Positions 34,293-44,213 are shown, counted from the stretch's first letter. The stretch is 64,000 bases of DNA from JALZVT01 sp039029135 (GCA_039029135.1 JBCCGT010000003.1:248001-312000), one strand, 5' to 3'. The notes: a model not told the origin generated them from the sequence alone. A program made the numbers and translations.

Positions 34293-34976
34293 TCAGAAGA
34301 ACACCGTCAGCCCGCCGCTGACTTCGAAGTTGTGTTTCACGGCGTCGGAACCGAGCAGATCCGACTTGAACGCGTGGTCTCGAACATCGATACGCAACGC
34401 AAGCCAATCCGTCGCGATAAACCGATAGCCCAGACCGCCGCTGATCGTAAAGCGGTCGTCGCCGCCAAACTCGGATGCGCCAACGCCGGCGATCAGGTAC
34501 AGCCCACCCTTAAACGCCCAACGGCTAGCGATGAAGCTTTCACCCGGCAGCACGTTGATTCCGATCCCGACGTTGTAGGTTCGAAAATCACGCTGATCAT
34601 CGGTGAGTAGCTGAGCGCCGCCGGAGAGCTGTTCGAAGCTGGTCTGACCGAGCTTCGAGTCGGCGTAGCTCGCTTCGACGAAGAAGTCCTCTGACAGATG
34701 ATAGGCGGCGCGAACGCCGAACACCGCGTTGCTGCCAAAATCCTCGACCGAGAGCACGCCGCCGAAGGCACCGATCTCGAAGTTCTCGGAATCGATCTTC
34801 TCTACCCGCACCGTGCGCCGCTCGGGCTCGCGCACGATCAGCGGATCGAGCTCCAGATCGTCGGCCGTTGCCGCGGTCGCGTCGCTCGCGAACAGGGCCG
34901 CGGCGAGCACGATCCCGGCGAGCGCGAGCGTGGTGCCTAGCGCCTGCCGAGAAAGAAACTGAATCCGGCTTTCCAT
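34293..34976 (-). CDS. Outer-membrane beta-barrel domain protein
   Basis: A 227-residue protein with a signal peptide (TTLALAGIVLAAALFASDATA). A short linker (LDPLIVREPERRTVRVEKID) leads into an eight-strand-type barrel: FEIGAFGGVLSVEDFGSN, FGVRAAYHLSEDFFVEASYADSKLG, LYLIAGVGASEFGGDDRF and a final SGGLTVFF. This resembles the outer-membrane beta-barrel family often encoded with SH3-barrel proteins. The ATG at 34976 has GAGG seven bases upstream and overlaps the end of the SH3 gene by 40 bases. It probably works with that protein. Confidence 0.82.
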   Translation of the reverse strand: MESRIQFLSRQALGTTLALAGIVLAAALFASDATAATADDLELDPLIVREPERRTVRVEKIDSENFEIGAFGGVLSVEDFGSNAVFGVRAAYHLSEDFFVEASYADSKLGQTSFEQLSGGAQLLTDDQRDFRTYNVGIGINVLPGESFIASRWAFKGGLYLIAGVGASEFGGDDRFTISGGLGYRFIATDWLALRIDVRDHAFKSDLLGSDAVKHNFEVSGGLTVFF

Positions 34977-35716
34977 TGATCGACCTCTTCGTTGTCGTCA
35001 CGGCTGGTAAAGAGGGTGTGGCGCCGATACTCGAGGTTGAGCACGAACCGTCGGGTGAGGTAGATGTTCGCGCCCAGACCGGCGCTCGCGATCTCATCCG
35101 TTCGATCTTCCGCCTGTACCACCGTCGTCTGTGGTTCCGTGTGAATTATGCCGGTGCCGATGCTGAAAAAAGGCGACACACGCCACTGTGGAAACGGGAC
35201 CATGACCACGTTCGCCGTGCCCATGATTCCTTCAGAAAAACTGCCGAGAATTTGCGTTGCGTTGAGGCGCAGGGAGATATTCGGCGTCATTGCCCATGCC
35301 GCATAGCCTTCCAGCGTCCGCGCGCCGTCAAAGGCCCCGCCGCCAAATCCCAGCTCGAAGCGCCGGGTCGCAAAGTCACCGATTCCAGCGCTGTAGAACT
35401 CCACCGGCTCGCCACGCTCGTCTATCGTGCCGTCGATCGCAGCCGATCGAATCCAGCCCTCCTTCTCGATGTAGTCGCCGCGATTCAAGCGCACCTTGAA
35501 CCAGTCGGTCCGACGCTTGAGCAGCACCAGGCGTTCGCCCTCTGCCGCGACGTAGAACACCGGATAGCCCCGCCCGGGGCCGGTGTGCATTTCGATGAAC
35601 TGCTCGACCACGATGACGGTCGGCTGTTCCCGCTCGAACAGTCCCGCGTGTGCCGCAGGTGGCACGAGCACCCAGGCGAGACAGGCGAAAGCGATGATAT
35701 TGATTGTTCTGTTCAC
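34937..35716 (-). CDS. SH3-domain and outer-membrane barrel protein
   Basis: A 259-residue protein. A signal peptide (IIAFACLAWVLVPPAAHA) is followed by a bacterial SH3 domain (about 35-100: FIEMHTGPGRGYPVFYVAAEGE, WFKVR, KEGWI). A barrel region (120-259) follows, with FELGFGGGAFDG, FFSIGTGIIHTE and an FFLGRR end. Bacterial SH3 domains bind peptidoglycan or peptides, so it could link barrel and cell wall. The start is GTG at 35716; an upstream frame to 35806 lacks a signal-like sequence. It is 35 bp after the HzsA-like gene. Confidence 0.8.
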   Translation of the reverse strand: MNRTINIIAFACLAWVLVPPAAHAGLFEREQPTVIVVEQFIEMHTGPGRGYPVFYVAAEGERLVLLKRRTDWFKVRLNRGDYIEKEGWIRSAAIDGTIDERGEPVEFYSAGIGDFATRRFELGFGGGAFDGARTLEGYAAWAMTPNISLRLNATQILGSFSEGIMGTANVVMVPFPQWRVSPFFSIGTGIIHTEPQTTVVQAEDRTDEIASAGLGANIYLTRRFVLNLEYRRHTLFTSRDDNEEVDQWKAGFSFFLGRR

Positions 35717-35751
35717 GTTTGGGCCTGGAAGTCCTGTCCGGTTTGGCTGCC

Positions 35752-38415
35752 TCAGGGAGGCACATCGAACGGGTTGTTGTAGTACTGCGCGCCCACATCG
35801 AGCCACTCGCTGATGAGCTTCAGCTCCGAGGCACTCAGATAACCATCGTGGCTGCCGCCTGCGGCGAACGGTGCGAAGAACGCATCAGATGCGAGCGCCC
35901 CAGCGGTGCGTGCCGGGGGCGCGACGTCGACGGGGATCAGCACCGGTATGGGCTCACCCATCTCGTCCAGGATTAGCTGGCCGTCGTCGTCGACCTGAAA
36001 GAGCGGATTACCCGCCCCGTCGGTTGCCTGAACCAAAAGATCCTGCAGCGCGCCATCGATGATCGTCTGCTCCGAATCGGGGAACAGCAGCTCTCTATAG
36101 CTCTTGAAGTGGTCTGCCTCGTCCGCCGATATGCCGTCCGCAAGGTCGAGGTTCGCTGCCGGTACCTGCAGCACACCGGCAGGGTCCAACGGCGAGTGGC
36201 AGGTGTTGCAGGTGCGATCGGCAAGGACCGTCACGCCATCGACATCGAGAATCTGTCGGTCGACGTTCCAGACGGGATGCACACTGGCCTCGTAGTTGAC
36301 CACGATGCGACAGGCGGCCGACCAGCCTGTCGTGCAGCCACCCGCCACCGGCGGCACCGTCGAGAGGTCCGCGTAGGCCGCGGTCTCATCCGGGTCTGGC
36401 GCGCGCAGCGCGGGATCCGTCCAGATGTCGCTAAAGCGCAGATCGACGGATGGCGCAGCTATGCCATTAATACGGGCGTCGACCTCGGCCATCGTCTCGC
36501 CGGCGTTCGCGAACAGGGTCGGATCGGTGTTGGGGAACGGACTGCCGTCGAGGGCAGCACCCGCATAGCCGCTGGGTGGCTGTGCATCCGGGCGACCGTG
36601 GCCCGCGGCGCTGTCGCCGTCGTGACAGCCGACGCACTGACGCACCTCGCCGGGCCTCAGTTGCAGCCAGTTCTCGTGTCGAGGCGATATCCGTTTGCCA
36701 TCCGCATCGACGACGCTGATGGTGAACGCAACGTTCGCAGGTACCTGAACCTGAACGGAGCCATCCGGCGCGATCGGCGCGTAGCCCAGCACCTCGCGCA
36801 TGAGCTGCGCCTGGGACCGACCGAACGCGGTGTTGTCGATGTCCACGACGTCATCGTCGGCCATCGACACCGCTTTGACGAGACGCAGATAGCGCGCAGG
36901 TCTATCCGCAGCCACGGTCTGCGCCGGATCGGCCAACGCCTCAATATCGACCGCGGGCGTGCCGTCGATGTCATAGACGCTGCGGATGTTCAGCACGCCC
37001 ACACCGGCGTCGACGAGATCGGCGTCTAGATCGAGACCCGGGACGCCGTCCGGCAGGAAGTCAGGCGACTGCCGCGACTCCAGCACGACGGCCTCGACGA
37101 ACGCCTCGCCCTCCTCCGGCACCACGATTGGCTGCTGGGTGTCTGCAGCCAGGTCGTGTACCCAGACGCCGTACAGCGGGGCCGCCTCGGTCATGCCAGC
37201 CTCGCGATTGGCTTCTGTGCAGGGACCAATCAGTGTTCCATCGGTGAGTCGACACTGACTCCAGGACACCAGCAGGCGATCCGTGCCGTCGAACAGCGGC
37301 GCGATGCTGGCATAGCGACCAGCGAGCGGGATGCTGTCAGAGAGCTCCACGCCCGTAATAAGCAGTTCCTGTGCTGGCCCGAGCAGCCCGGCCGCCGAGA
37401 ACACCGGCGTGTCGTTGTCGACGAAGTTCGTCGTGTCGATCGACACGGGCAACGCGCCGGTGGGTGCGCCGTTCGTCGAACGCAGCAGCGCAAACACCCG
37501 GCCGTCGGGCAGTTCCAGCGGCGACATGAAGTCGACATCGAAATCGTCGCTCAGGCTGTCGGCGCTGCGCGGACCGTAGAACAGCGCCTGCTCGCGACCG
37601 TCCGGCCGCACGCTGTAGAGCGCGACGCGATCCATGCCCGCAATGTTGTCCCAACGGCTATAGACGATCCGTCCATCGCCGAGGACGGCCGGATACATGT
37701 CAGAGCTTTGGTTGAACGTAATCTGCGTGATGTTGCTGCCGTCCGGGTCCATCACATGCAGAGCCGTCGCCGGTGCATCCCGATCCTCGTCCAGATGCGA
37801 AAACTGCGGTTTACCCTCATCGAGCAAAATCGCCTTCGAGCGGCGCTGCCGCGTCGAGGCGAACACGATTCGTCCGTCCGGTAGAAAGCGCGGCGCGACG
37901 TCGTGTCCTTCTTCGGCGACGACGTCGGATTCAATTAGCCGGGTCAGCATGTCGGTCGTGGTATCGAACAGCCAAAGATTCCAGGTGGGCTGTTCGTCTT
38001 CGTCCAGATCCGGATCGTCGGGTGCCCGCATGGCGAAGACCAGCTGCGTACCGTCATAGGAGGCCGCCAGATCTTTCACGTCATAAAGCGCGGGCATTCC
38101 ATCTTCGTCATCAGGAAAGAGTCCAGCGGTCAGCGAGCGCTCCGGCGCCGAGGGAGAGGCACGATCGCGCAGTACCAATTCCGCGCCAGGTCGAAATGCA
38201 CTCGGGTCACGCGGGGGGCCAGCGTCCGGTGCGATGACTTCGCCGTCGACCAAAAGCACGCGCTTTATGTAGGCCAGAGGGAAGTCGACAACTGCGGGAT
38301 CTGCAGTCTGACTGTCGCCCAATAGACCGGGACCGCTCGTGGTGCCGCCGCCGCAAGCGACCAGCAACGAGATACAGCAAAAAAGACAAAGAGAGGAGAA
38401 ACGCCGACGCGGCAC
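35752..38415 (-). CDS. HzsA-like c-type cytochrome lipoprotein with beta-propeller
   Basis: An 887-residue surface lipoprotein. The signal RRRFSSLCLFCCISLLVAC ends in lipobox LVAC. A PD40/TolB-like propeller follows (YDGTQLVFAMR, RFLPDGRIVFASTRQRR, VLGDGRIVYSRWD). The C-terminal third has two c-haem sites, CVGCH and CNTCH, in a region like the hydrazine-synthase alpha-related family, and ends with an acidic linker and DGYLSASELKLISEWLD. I chose GTG at 38415 since the signal fits best; ATG at 38466 and GTG at 38490 are in frame. It heads the minus-strand operon. Similarity to HzsA does not imply hydrazine synthesis. Confidence 0.8.
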   Translation of the reverse strand: MPRRRFSSLCLFCCISLLVACGGGTTSGPGLLGDSQTADPAVVDFPLAYIKRVLLVDGEVIAPDAGPPRDPSAFRPGAELVLRDRASPSAPERSLTAGLFPDDEDGMPALYDVKDLAASYDGTQLVFAMRAPDDPDLDEDEQPTWNLWLFDTTTDMLTRLIESDVVAEEGHDVAPRFLPDGRIVFASTRQRRSKAILLDEGKPQFSHLDEDRDAPATALHVMDPDGSNITQITFNQSSDMYPAVLGDGRIVYSRWDNIAGMDRVALYSVRPDGREQALFYGPRSADSLSDDFDVDFMSPLELPDGRVFALLRSTNGAPTGALPVSIDTTNFVDNDTPVFSAAGLLGPAQELLITGVELSDSIPLAGRYASIAPLFDGTDRLLVSWSQCRLTDGTLIGPCTEANREAGMTEAAPLYGVWVHDLAADTQQPIVVPEEGEAFVEAVVLESRQSPDFLPDGVPGLDLDADLVDAGVGVLNIRSVYDIDGTPAVDIEALADPAQTVAADRPARYLRLVKAVSMADDDVVDIDNTAFGRSQAQLMREVLGYAPIAPDGSVQVQVPANVAFTISVVDADGKRISPRHENWLQLRPGEVRQCVGCHDGDSAAGHGRPDAQPPSGYAGAALDGSPFPNTDPTLFANAGETMAEVDARINGIAAPSVDLRFSDIWTDPALRAPDPDETAAYADLSTVPPVAGGCTTGWSAACRIVVNYEASVHPVWNVDRQILDVDGVTVLADRTCNTCHSPLDPAGVLQVPAANLDLADGISADEADHFKSYRELLFPDSEQTIIDGALQDLLVQATDGAGNPLFQVDDDGQLILDEMGEPIPVLIPVDVAPPARTAGALASDAFFAPFAAGGSHDGYLSASELKLISEWLDVGAQYYNNPFDVPP

Positions 38416-38658
38416 GAACTGGCCCCCGCAGCTACAGCTTCGACACTGAGTCTGGCACAACGTCATCAGAGCGAGCGTGACCGAACGCACAGCGGATGCT
38501 TAGCCGAACTGAGGCACGGCGCACAGCTTCGCATCACGAATTAACAGACCCTTACATCTCGATTACGTCGATGCCCGGGACAGCATCGATGGCCAACGAC
38601 CAACCGGCTGAGTAGTCGCGACCGACCGCGACCCCGGTTCTGGGACGGGGTTTACCTC

Positions 38659-39891
38659 ATGCAGCGCACTCGAACGCGATCGCTATCGCGTCGCGTGGCA
38701 CGCCGTTGTGTAGGCTTTGCTAACGCTCTGACGCTGACGCTCTGTGCTGGCGTGGGCGCTCATGCCGATGACCGCAGTCAGGCCAAGCGCATCCACGATC
38801 GCCTGACAGGCGTGCCGCCCGATGTTGCGACCCTCGACGCGCTGGAGATCACGCTGGCGGCGGACCCTCTGCAGGCGGCCCTGGATGCGTTGGAGCACCC
38901 GCGCTTCTATAACGTCACGCTGAAGAATTTCGCAGCACCCTGGACCAATCGCGACGGCAGCGTATTCGTGCCACTGAACGACTACACCGCCACCGTCATC
39001 GGCATCGTGCGCGACGACGTCGACTTTCGGGAAGTGCTCAGTGGCGATATCGCCTATATCGGCTCTTCCGGTCCTGCTTACTCCACCACGGGTAACGCAC
39101 ACTTCGCGGCTCTCGAAGATGCCGACGTGGATCTCGGCGCTGATCTGACGCGCGTCACACAGTCATCGCTGAACGGCCTGCCCAGTACGGCCACGGCCGG
39201 CGTCATGACCAGTCGCGCGGCCGCACAGGCGTTTTTTATCGCGGGCACGAATCGCGCCATGCTGCGATTCACGCTGATGAACCATCTGTGCCACGACCTG
39301 GAGCAGGTTCACGATACAACGCGCTCGCCGGATCGCATCCGACAGGACGTGTCGCGCAGTCCGGGGGGCGACTCAAGGGTGTTCCTCAACAATTGCATTG
39401 GCTGTCACTCGGGCATGGACCCCCTGGCGCAGGCGTATGCCTACTACGACTTCAGCTTCGACGCTGAGGCCGATCCGGAAGGCGAGACCGGCCAGATCAT
39501 GTACAACGACGCCGGAACGACCGACCCGATCAGCGGCACACAGGTCGTCGCGAAGTACTTCAACAACGAAGCGACCTTTCCGCAGGGTTTCGCGACACCG
39601 AACGACAGCTGGGCGAACTACTGGCGCGACGGCGTGAACAGCCGGCTCGGCTGGGACAGTTCCCGCGCGGCTTCGGGCAACGGAGCGAAATCAATGGGCG
39701 CGGAACTGGCGAACTCGGAAGCGTTCGCCAGCTGCCAGGTGACCAAAGTCTTCGAAAACGTCTGTCTGCGGGCTCCCGCGGACAGCACGGACCGCAACCA
39801 GATCGCCGCAATGACGGCTTCATTCCAGTCGAACGGCTACCGGCTCAAGCGCGTCTTCGCCGAGGCGGCCGTGTATTGCATGGGCGACTGA
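38659..39891 (+). CDS. Secreted DUF1588-like c-type cytochrome protein
   Basis: A 410-residue Sec-exported protein (signal ends GAHA-DDRS). One haem site, NNCIGCHSGMDP, is embedded in sequence like DUF1588/PSCyt3 of planctomycete-type cytochromes, where CxxCHxxMDPxG is followed by an aromatic YYDF. Other parts such as FMNHLCHDLEQVH-like text (residues 210-225) and a cysteine pair near the C-terminus are conserved-looking but unassigned. It opens the plus-strand operon, divergent from the HzsA-like gene across 243 bp, and lies 21 bp before the LamG gene. Confidence 0.78.
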   Translation: MQRTRTRSLSRRVARRCVGFANALTLTLCAGVGAHADDRSQAKRIHDRLTGVPPDVATLDALEITLAADPLQAALDALEHPRFYNVTLKNFAAPWTNRDGSVFVPLNDYTATVIGIVRDDVDFREVLSGDIAYIGSSGPAYSTTGNAHFAALEDADVDLGADLTRVTQSSLNGLPSTATAGVMTSRAAAQAFFIAGTNRAMLRFTLMNHLCHDLEQVHDTTRSPDRIRQDVSRSPGGDSRVFLNNCIGCHSGMDPLAQAYAYYDFSFDAEADPEGETGQIMYNDAGTTDPISGTQVVAKYFNNEATFPQGFATPNDSWANYWRDGVNSRLGWDSSRAASGNGAKSMGAELANSEAFASCQVTKVFENVCLRAPADSTDRNQIAAMTASFQSNGYRLKRVFAEAAVYCMGD

Positions 39892-39912
39892 GCGGAGACC
39901 GAGGGCGAGCAG

Positions 39913-42393
39913 ATGACGAGCAGAAGCAACAGTAATTTCAGCAATGGCAACTCACTGCGCGCAGCGTGGAGAGGCGGCGCGGCCGTTGTCGCGCTAATCG
40001 TGCTGACCGCATGCGGTAGTGGCAGCGGTCCGGGCGTGCAAGAGATTCCGCCGGCCGATGCGCCGGATGTCAGCAACTATACGGGGCCGGCACCGAGCAC
40101 CGCCGACGTGCAGAACTTCAAGCTAGCGGTGTGGGACAACCTCGTTCCCAACAATCGCTGCGGCAGCTGCCACAACCAATCGCAAAGCCCGCGTTTCGTG
40201 CGTGCGGATGACATCAACATGGCCTACGAAGTGATGAACCCGTTGGCTGATTTGAGTGACCCCGCGCAGTCATCCATCGTCGCGAAGGTGCGCAGCGGCC
40301 ACAACTGCTGGCTGTCGGATGCAGACGCCTGCGGCGACATCCTGGTTTCCTACATAGAAAACTGGGCGGGCAATACGCTGGGCGGCGGCTCGCGGGCCGT
40401 GCCGTTGACGGCCCCCGTCCTGCGCGATCCCGGCGACAGCAAGAACTTTCCGGTTAGCCCCGGCGCTTTCGCCAGCACGGTCTATCCCGTGCTCGATACC
40501 TATTGTTCCAACTGCCACTCGGAGGCGGCGGCGGTGCCGCAGCAGCCGCTGTTTGCATCTGCCGACGTGGCCGCCGCCTACGACGCCGCCCGAACCAAGA
40601 TCGATCTCGACACGCCGTCGAGCTCTCGTTTCGTGGTGCGCCTGGCCAGCGAGTTTCACAACTGCTGGAGCAACTGTGCGCTGGACGCGGCGGAGATGGA
40701 CGCGGCGATCACCGCGTTTGCGAACGGCATCAGCGCGACCGAGATCGATGGCGATCTGGTCACGAGCAAGGCCCTCACGATGCTCGACGGCATCATCGCC
40801 TCCAGCGGCGGTCGCATCGAGAACAACGTTGTCGCGCTCTATGAGTTCAAAACGGGCTCTGGCAACGTCGCGTTCGATACATCCGGCGTCGAGCCGGCAC
40901 TGAACCTCACGCTATCGGGCGACACGACCTGGGTAGGCGGCTACGGCATCAGTATGACCAGCGGCAAAGCCCAGGGCTCGACAGCCGCGAGCGCCAAACT
41001 GCAGCAGCAGCTGTCCGCCACTAACGAGTACTCCATCGAAGCGTGGGTCGTCCCCGGCAACGTCACGCAGGACGGCCCCGCCCGCATCGTCACCTATTCG
41101 GGCGGCACGGACGATCGCAACCTCATGCTGGGTCAAACGCTGTATGACTACGATCTTCTGAATCGCAGCGACGTAACGGGAGCGGACGGTGAACCGCGAC
41201 TATCGACACCAAGCGACGAAGAAGTGCTGCAGGCCACGCTACAGCACGTCGTCGCCACGTTCGATCCGACCAACGGCCGCCAGATCTTTGTTAACGGAGA
41301 GCTCCGTAGCGGTACCGATCCGGCCGGGGGCGGCCTGCTCGCGGACTGGAACGACACCTATGCGCTGGCGATCGGCAGCGAGGTCGACAACGACAATCGC
41401 TGGGCAGGAACGATGCGTCTGCTGGCGATTCACTCGCGCACACTGACGCCCGAGCAGATCATGACCAACTACGACGCCGGCGTCGGTGAGAAGTTCTTTC
41501 TCCTCTTCAACGTCTCTGATCATGTCGGGACGCCGGATGCGTACATCGTGTTCGTCGTGTCCCAGTTCGACAGCTACGGCTATCTGTTCGATGCTCCGTT
41601 CTTTACGGTACTGGGCGATGGCACGATCGCCGACTTCGATATGCGCGGGATTCGCATCGGCGTCAACGGCCGCGAGCTGGTCACCGGTCAGGCTTACGCG
41701 AATCTGGATGAGAGCGTGACCGGTGCAGCGGTCGCCGCCAGCGATGGACAGCTCGCGCTATCGAGGCTCGGTACGGTTGTCGCCGTCGAGAAGGGCGCGG
41801 AGCTCGACGAGTTTTTCCTGACGTTCGAACAGCTTGGCGCATCGACGAACGTATTCATCGAGGCCACTCCACCCCCGCCCGCCGATCCGGTCGATACCGA
41901 ACGCGGTCCCGACATCGGTATTCGCGACTTCGCGGAGATCGACGCCAGCATGTCGGCGATCACGGGGATTCCGCGCACGAACGCTGCGGTGCGCGCGACG
42001 TTCGAGGCGGTGCACCAGGCCATGCCGGTGAACACGAACCTGGAAGGCTTTATCTCATCCCAGCAGATGGCGGTCACCCAGCTGTCGATCAGCTACTGCA
42101 ACGAGCTGCTCGAGGACACGGGGGCAAGATCCAGCTTCTTCCCCGGTATGGACTTCGACGCCGACGTGTCGATCGCGTTCGCGGACACGGGCGCGCTGCT
42201 GGATCCGTTGATCACGCGCGGCATCGGCGTGGTCAGCAGTCAGCCCGACGCCGCGCTTGTGCGCGCCGAGCTGGATGCACTGATTACGACTTTGACTAAC
42301 TGCGGGGGCAGTTGTGAAGCGGACCGCACCGTGCGTGTGGCCAAGGCCGCTTGCGCGGCCGTGCTCGGCAGCGCAGCGATGATGCTGCAGTGA
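39913..42393 (+). CDS. LamG-domain lipoprotein with duplicated cytochrome-like units
   Basis: An 826-residue outer-membrane lipoprotein, lipobox LTAC at Cys34. Two similar units follow: CGSCH (83-87) with HNCW (130-133), and CSNCH (198-202) with HNCW (249-252). Residues 290-490 form a LamG/concanavalin-like fold (YSIEAWVVPGN, HVVATFDPTNGRQIFVNGE, RLLAIHSRTLTPEQI). Residues 500-826 are unassigned and include a cysteine pair near the C-terminus. LamG domains bind glycans or proteins, so this could be a haem-bearing adhesion or receptor protein. It is the middle gene of three. Confidence 0.8.
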   Translation: MTSRSNSNFSNGNSLRAAWRGGAAVVALIVLTACGSGSGPGVQEIPPADAPDVSNYTGPAPSTADVQNFKLAVWDNLVPNNRCGSCHNQSQSPRFVRADDINMAYEVMNPLADLSDPAQSSIVAKVRSGHNCWLSDADACGDILVSYIENWAGNTLGGGSRAVPLTAPVLRDPGDSKNFPVSPGAFASTVYPVLDTYCSNCHSEAAAVPQQPLFASADVAAAYDAARTKIDLDTPSSSRFVVRLASEFHNCWSNCALDAAEMDAAITAFANGISATEIDGDLVTSKALTMLDGIIASSGGRIENNVVALYEFKTGSGNVAFDTSGVEPALNLTLSGDTTWVGGYGISMTSGKAQGSTAASAKLQQQLSATNEYSIEAWVVPGNVTQDGPARIVTYSGGTDDRNLMLGQTLYDYDLLNRSDVTGADGEPRLSTPSDEEVLQATLQHVVATFDPTNGRQIFVNGELRSGTDPAGGGLLADWNDTYALAIGSEVDNDNRWAGTMRLLAIHSRTLTPEQIMTNYDAGVGEKFFLLFNVSDHVGTPDAYIVFVVSQFDSYGYLFDAPFFTVLGDGTIADFDMRGIRIGVNGRELVTGQAYANLDESVTGAAVAASDGQLALSRLGTVVAVEKGAELDEFFLTFEQLGASTNVFIEATPPPPADPVDTERGPDIGIRDFAEIDASMSAITGIPRTNAAVRATFEAVHQAMPVNTNLEGFISSQQMAVTQLSISYCNELLEDTGARSSFFPGMDFDADVSIAFADTGALLDPLITRGIGVVSSQPDAALVRAELDALITTLTNCGGSCEADRTVRVAKAACAAVLGSAAMMLQ

Positions 42394-42486
42394 CCCAATA
42401 CGCCCAGCGACGGGTGCCGAGACCGGCAGCAGGTGACGGGCACAGGGGACGCCCGACCGAACCAGGACCAATGGGAACGTGAGAAG

Positions 42487-44115
42487 ATGTTGAGACTAAG
42501 AAAGCGCCGCTACGATGATCCGCAGCGTCACGGCGACCACCCGCGACCGCGTTCGCGGCGTGAGTTTCTGTCGCAGGGCTTCATTGCGGGCACGGGTACC
42601 GTGTTCGGCGGCGCCGCTCTGTCACTCTCCGGCGCGCGCAATGCTAACGCGCTGCTCGATCCTGCCCTCGCCGACATCGTCCGCAATCAGTGCGGCGTGT
42701 CGGTTAACGGGGCCGGCCGGATCCCGTTCATCTGTTTCGACCTCGCCGGTGGATCGAGCGCGGCTGGTTCCAATGTCCTGGTCGGTCGCGAGGGCGGCCA
42801 GCTCGATTTCCTGAGCACGGCGGGGTACGAACGGCAGGGACTACCCGGCGACATGGTCCCGTCGATCGTCAATCCGGACACGCAAACCAACGACTTTATC
42901 GACCAGCAGCTCGGCCTCGCCTTTCACAGCGACTCGGCGTTTCTGCGCGGCATTCTGGAGAAGGTCACGGATCCTACTGTGCGGGCCAACGTCAACGGCG
43001 CGGTCATTCCCGCGCGCTCGGAAAACGACACGGGCAACAACCCCCACAACCCGATGTACGGCATCGCCACGGCCGGTGCCGGCGGCTCGCTGCTGGACCT
43101 GATTGGCTCGGAGAACTCCGACTCGGGGGGCAATTCCATGGCGCCGGCCAGCCTGATCGACCTCAGCAAGCGGCCTACAAAAGTCGATCGCCCAAGCGAC
43201 GTCACCGGCCTCGTCGACGTTGGGGATCTGACTGCGGTCCTGAGCCAACAGGACGCTGTGCGCGTGATGGAGTCGATCTATCGAATCTCCGATCAGAAGC
43301 TGAACGCCATAAACGTATACGGCGCGAGCGATCCAATTCCACCGATCACGCCGGAGGCCGTCGTGAAGGATATGGTGCGCTGCGGCTATCTGAAGAGCGC
43401 CGACCTGGCAGATCGATTCGGCGATCCCAGCACGCTGGATCCAGGCAACGACCCGGAGATCGTCGGCCCAGGGGGCATCTTCTCGGCCGCGGAGTTCGAC
43501 AACGAGCGCGAGTTTCGCAAGACGGCCAGCGTCATGAAGATGGTCATCAACGGGTTCGCCGGTGCCGGTACCATCGAGATGGGCGGCTACGACTATCACG
43601 GCGGGCGCCGCGCCGAGGGCGAGGTCAAGGACCTGCGCGCCGGCCGCTGCATGGGTGCCTGCATCGAATACGCCGCGCGCATGAATCGACCGCTGATGAT
43701 GTATGTCTTCTCGGACGGTTCGCTGTCGAGCAACGGCGTGATCGACGATACCGTGGACGGCCGCGGCAAGGGCGAATGGGTGAGCGATAACCAGCAGACC
43801 GCCGCGACCTGGTTCCTGGTGTACAACCCAGGCGGTCCGCCGCGGCTCCTCGGCGGCACACCGGAGCAGCAGGCGCGCCACCAGCAGATCGGCTACATGC
43901 GCTCGAACGGCAACGTGGAGACCTCGGCGACCCCCGCGGCGAACAACGTCAACCTGCTCGCGCAGACCGTCGTGCTCAACTACCTTGCGCTGCACGGCGA
44001 ACAATCGAGCTTTGGCGGCCTGTTTCCGGGGCACGGCCTGGGCGATGGCAACCTGCAGGACAGCCTGACGGCGTTCGAGCCGATCGTCAGCGGCACGATC
44101 GACAACCCGGTCTAG
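42487..44115 (+). CDS. Tat-exported DUF1501/DUF1552-like protein
   Basis: A 542-residue protein with a twin-arginine signal, SRREFLSQGF (R24, R25), then a hydrophobic FIAGTGTVFGGAALSLSGA. The mature part has PFICFDLAGGSSAAGSNVLVG, MYGIATAGAGGSLLDLIGS, GYDYHGG and a C-terminal PGHGLGDGNL, resembling the DUF1501/DUF1552 alkaline-phosphatase-like proteins that pair with DUF1588 cytochromes. Tat export suggests folding or metal loading in the cytoplasm. The ATG at 42487 puts the signal near the N-terminus; GTG at 42433 is in frame upstream. It ends the plus-strand operon. Confidence 0.78.
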   Translation: MLRLRKRRYDDPQRHGDHPRPRSRREFLSQGFIAGTGTVFGGAALSLSGARNANALLDPALADIVRNQCGVSVNGAGRIPFICFDLAGGSSAAGSNVLVGREGGQLDFLSTAGYERQGLPGDMVPSIVNPDTQTNDFIDQQLGLAFHSDSAFLRGILEKVTDPTVRANVNGAVIPARSENDTGNNPHNPMYGIATAGAGGSLLDLIGSENSDSGGNSMAPASLIDLSKRPTKVDRPSDVTGLVDVGDLTAVLSQQDAVRVMESIYRISDQKLNAINVYGASDPIPPITPEAVVKDMVRCGYLKSADLADRFGDPSTLDPGNDPEIVGPGGIFSAAEFDNEREFRKTASVMKMVINGFAGAGTIEMGGYDYHGGRRAEGEVKDLRAGRCMGACIEYAARMNRPLMMYVFSDGSLSSNGVIDDTVDGRGKGEWVSDNQQTAATWFLVYNPGGPPRLLGGTPEQQARHQQIGYMRSNGNVETSATPAANNVNLLAQTVVLNYLALHGEQSSFGGLFPGHGLGDGNLQDSLTAFEPIVSGTIDNPV

Positions 44116-44213
44116 GGGGCGCGGAGCGCGGGCGCTCGGCGCGCCGTCTGCGTAGCGCGGCAGGCTGGGACACCGCGCACGGACCCCGGCGGGAGAGCCG
44201 CTAGGCTCAGCGC

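Noticed and set aside
36109..37029. Open frame of 306 codons antisense to the HzsA-like gene
   Set aside because: Shadow of a real gene; no start context or motif.
35752..38415. Hydrazine synthase function for the HzsA-like gene
   Set aside because: Only family-level resemblance and two c-haem sites; the other hydrazine synthase subunits are absent and the context is not anammox.
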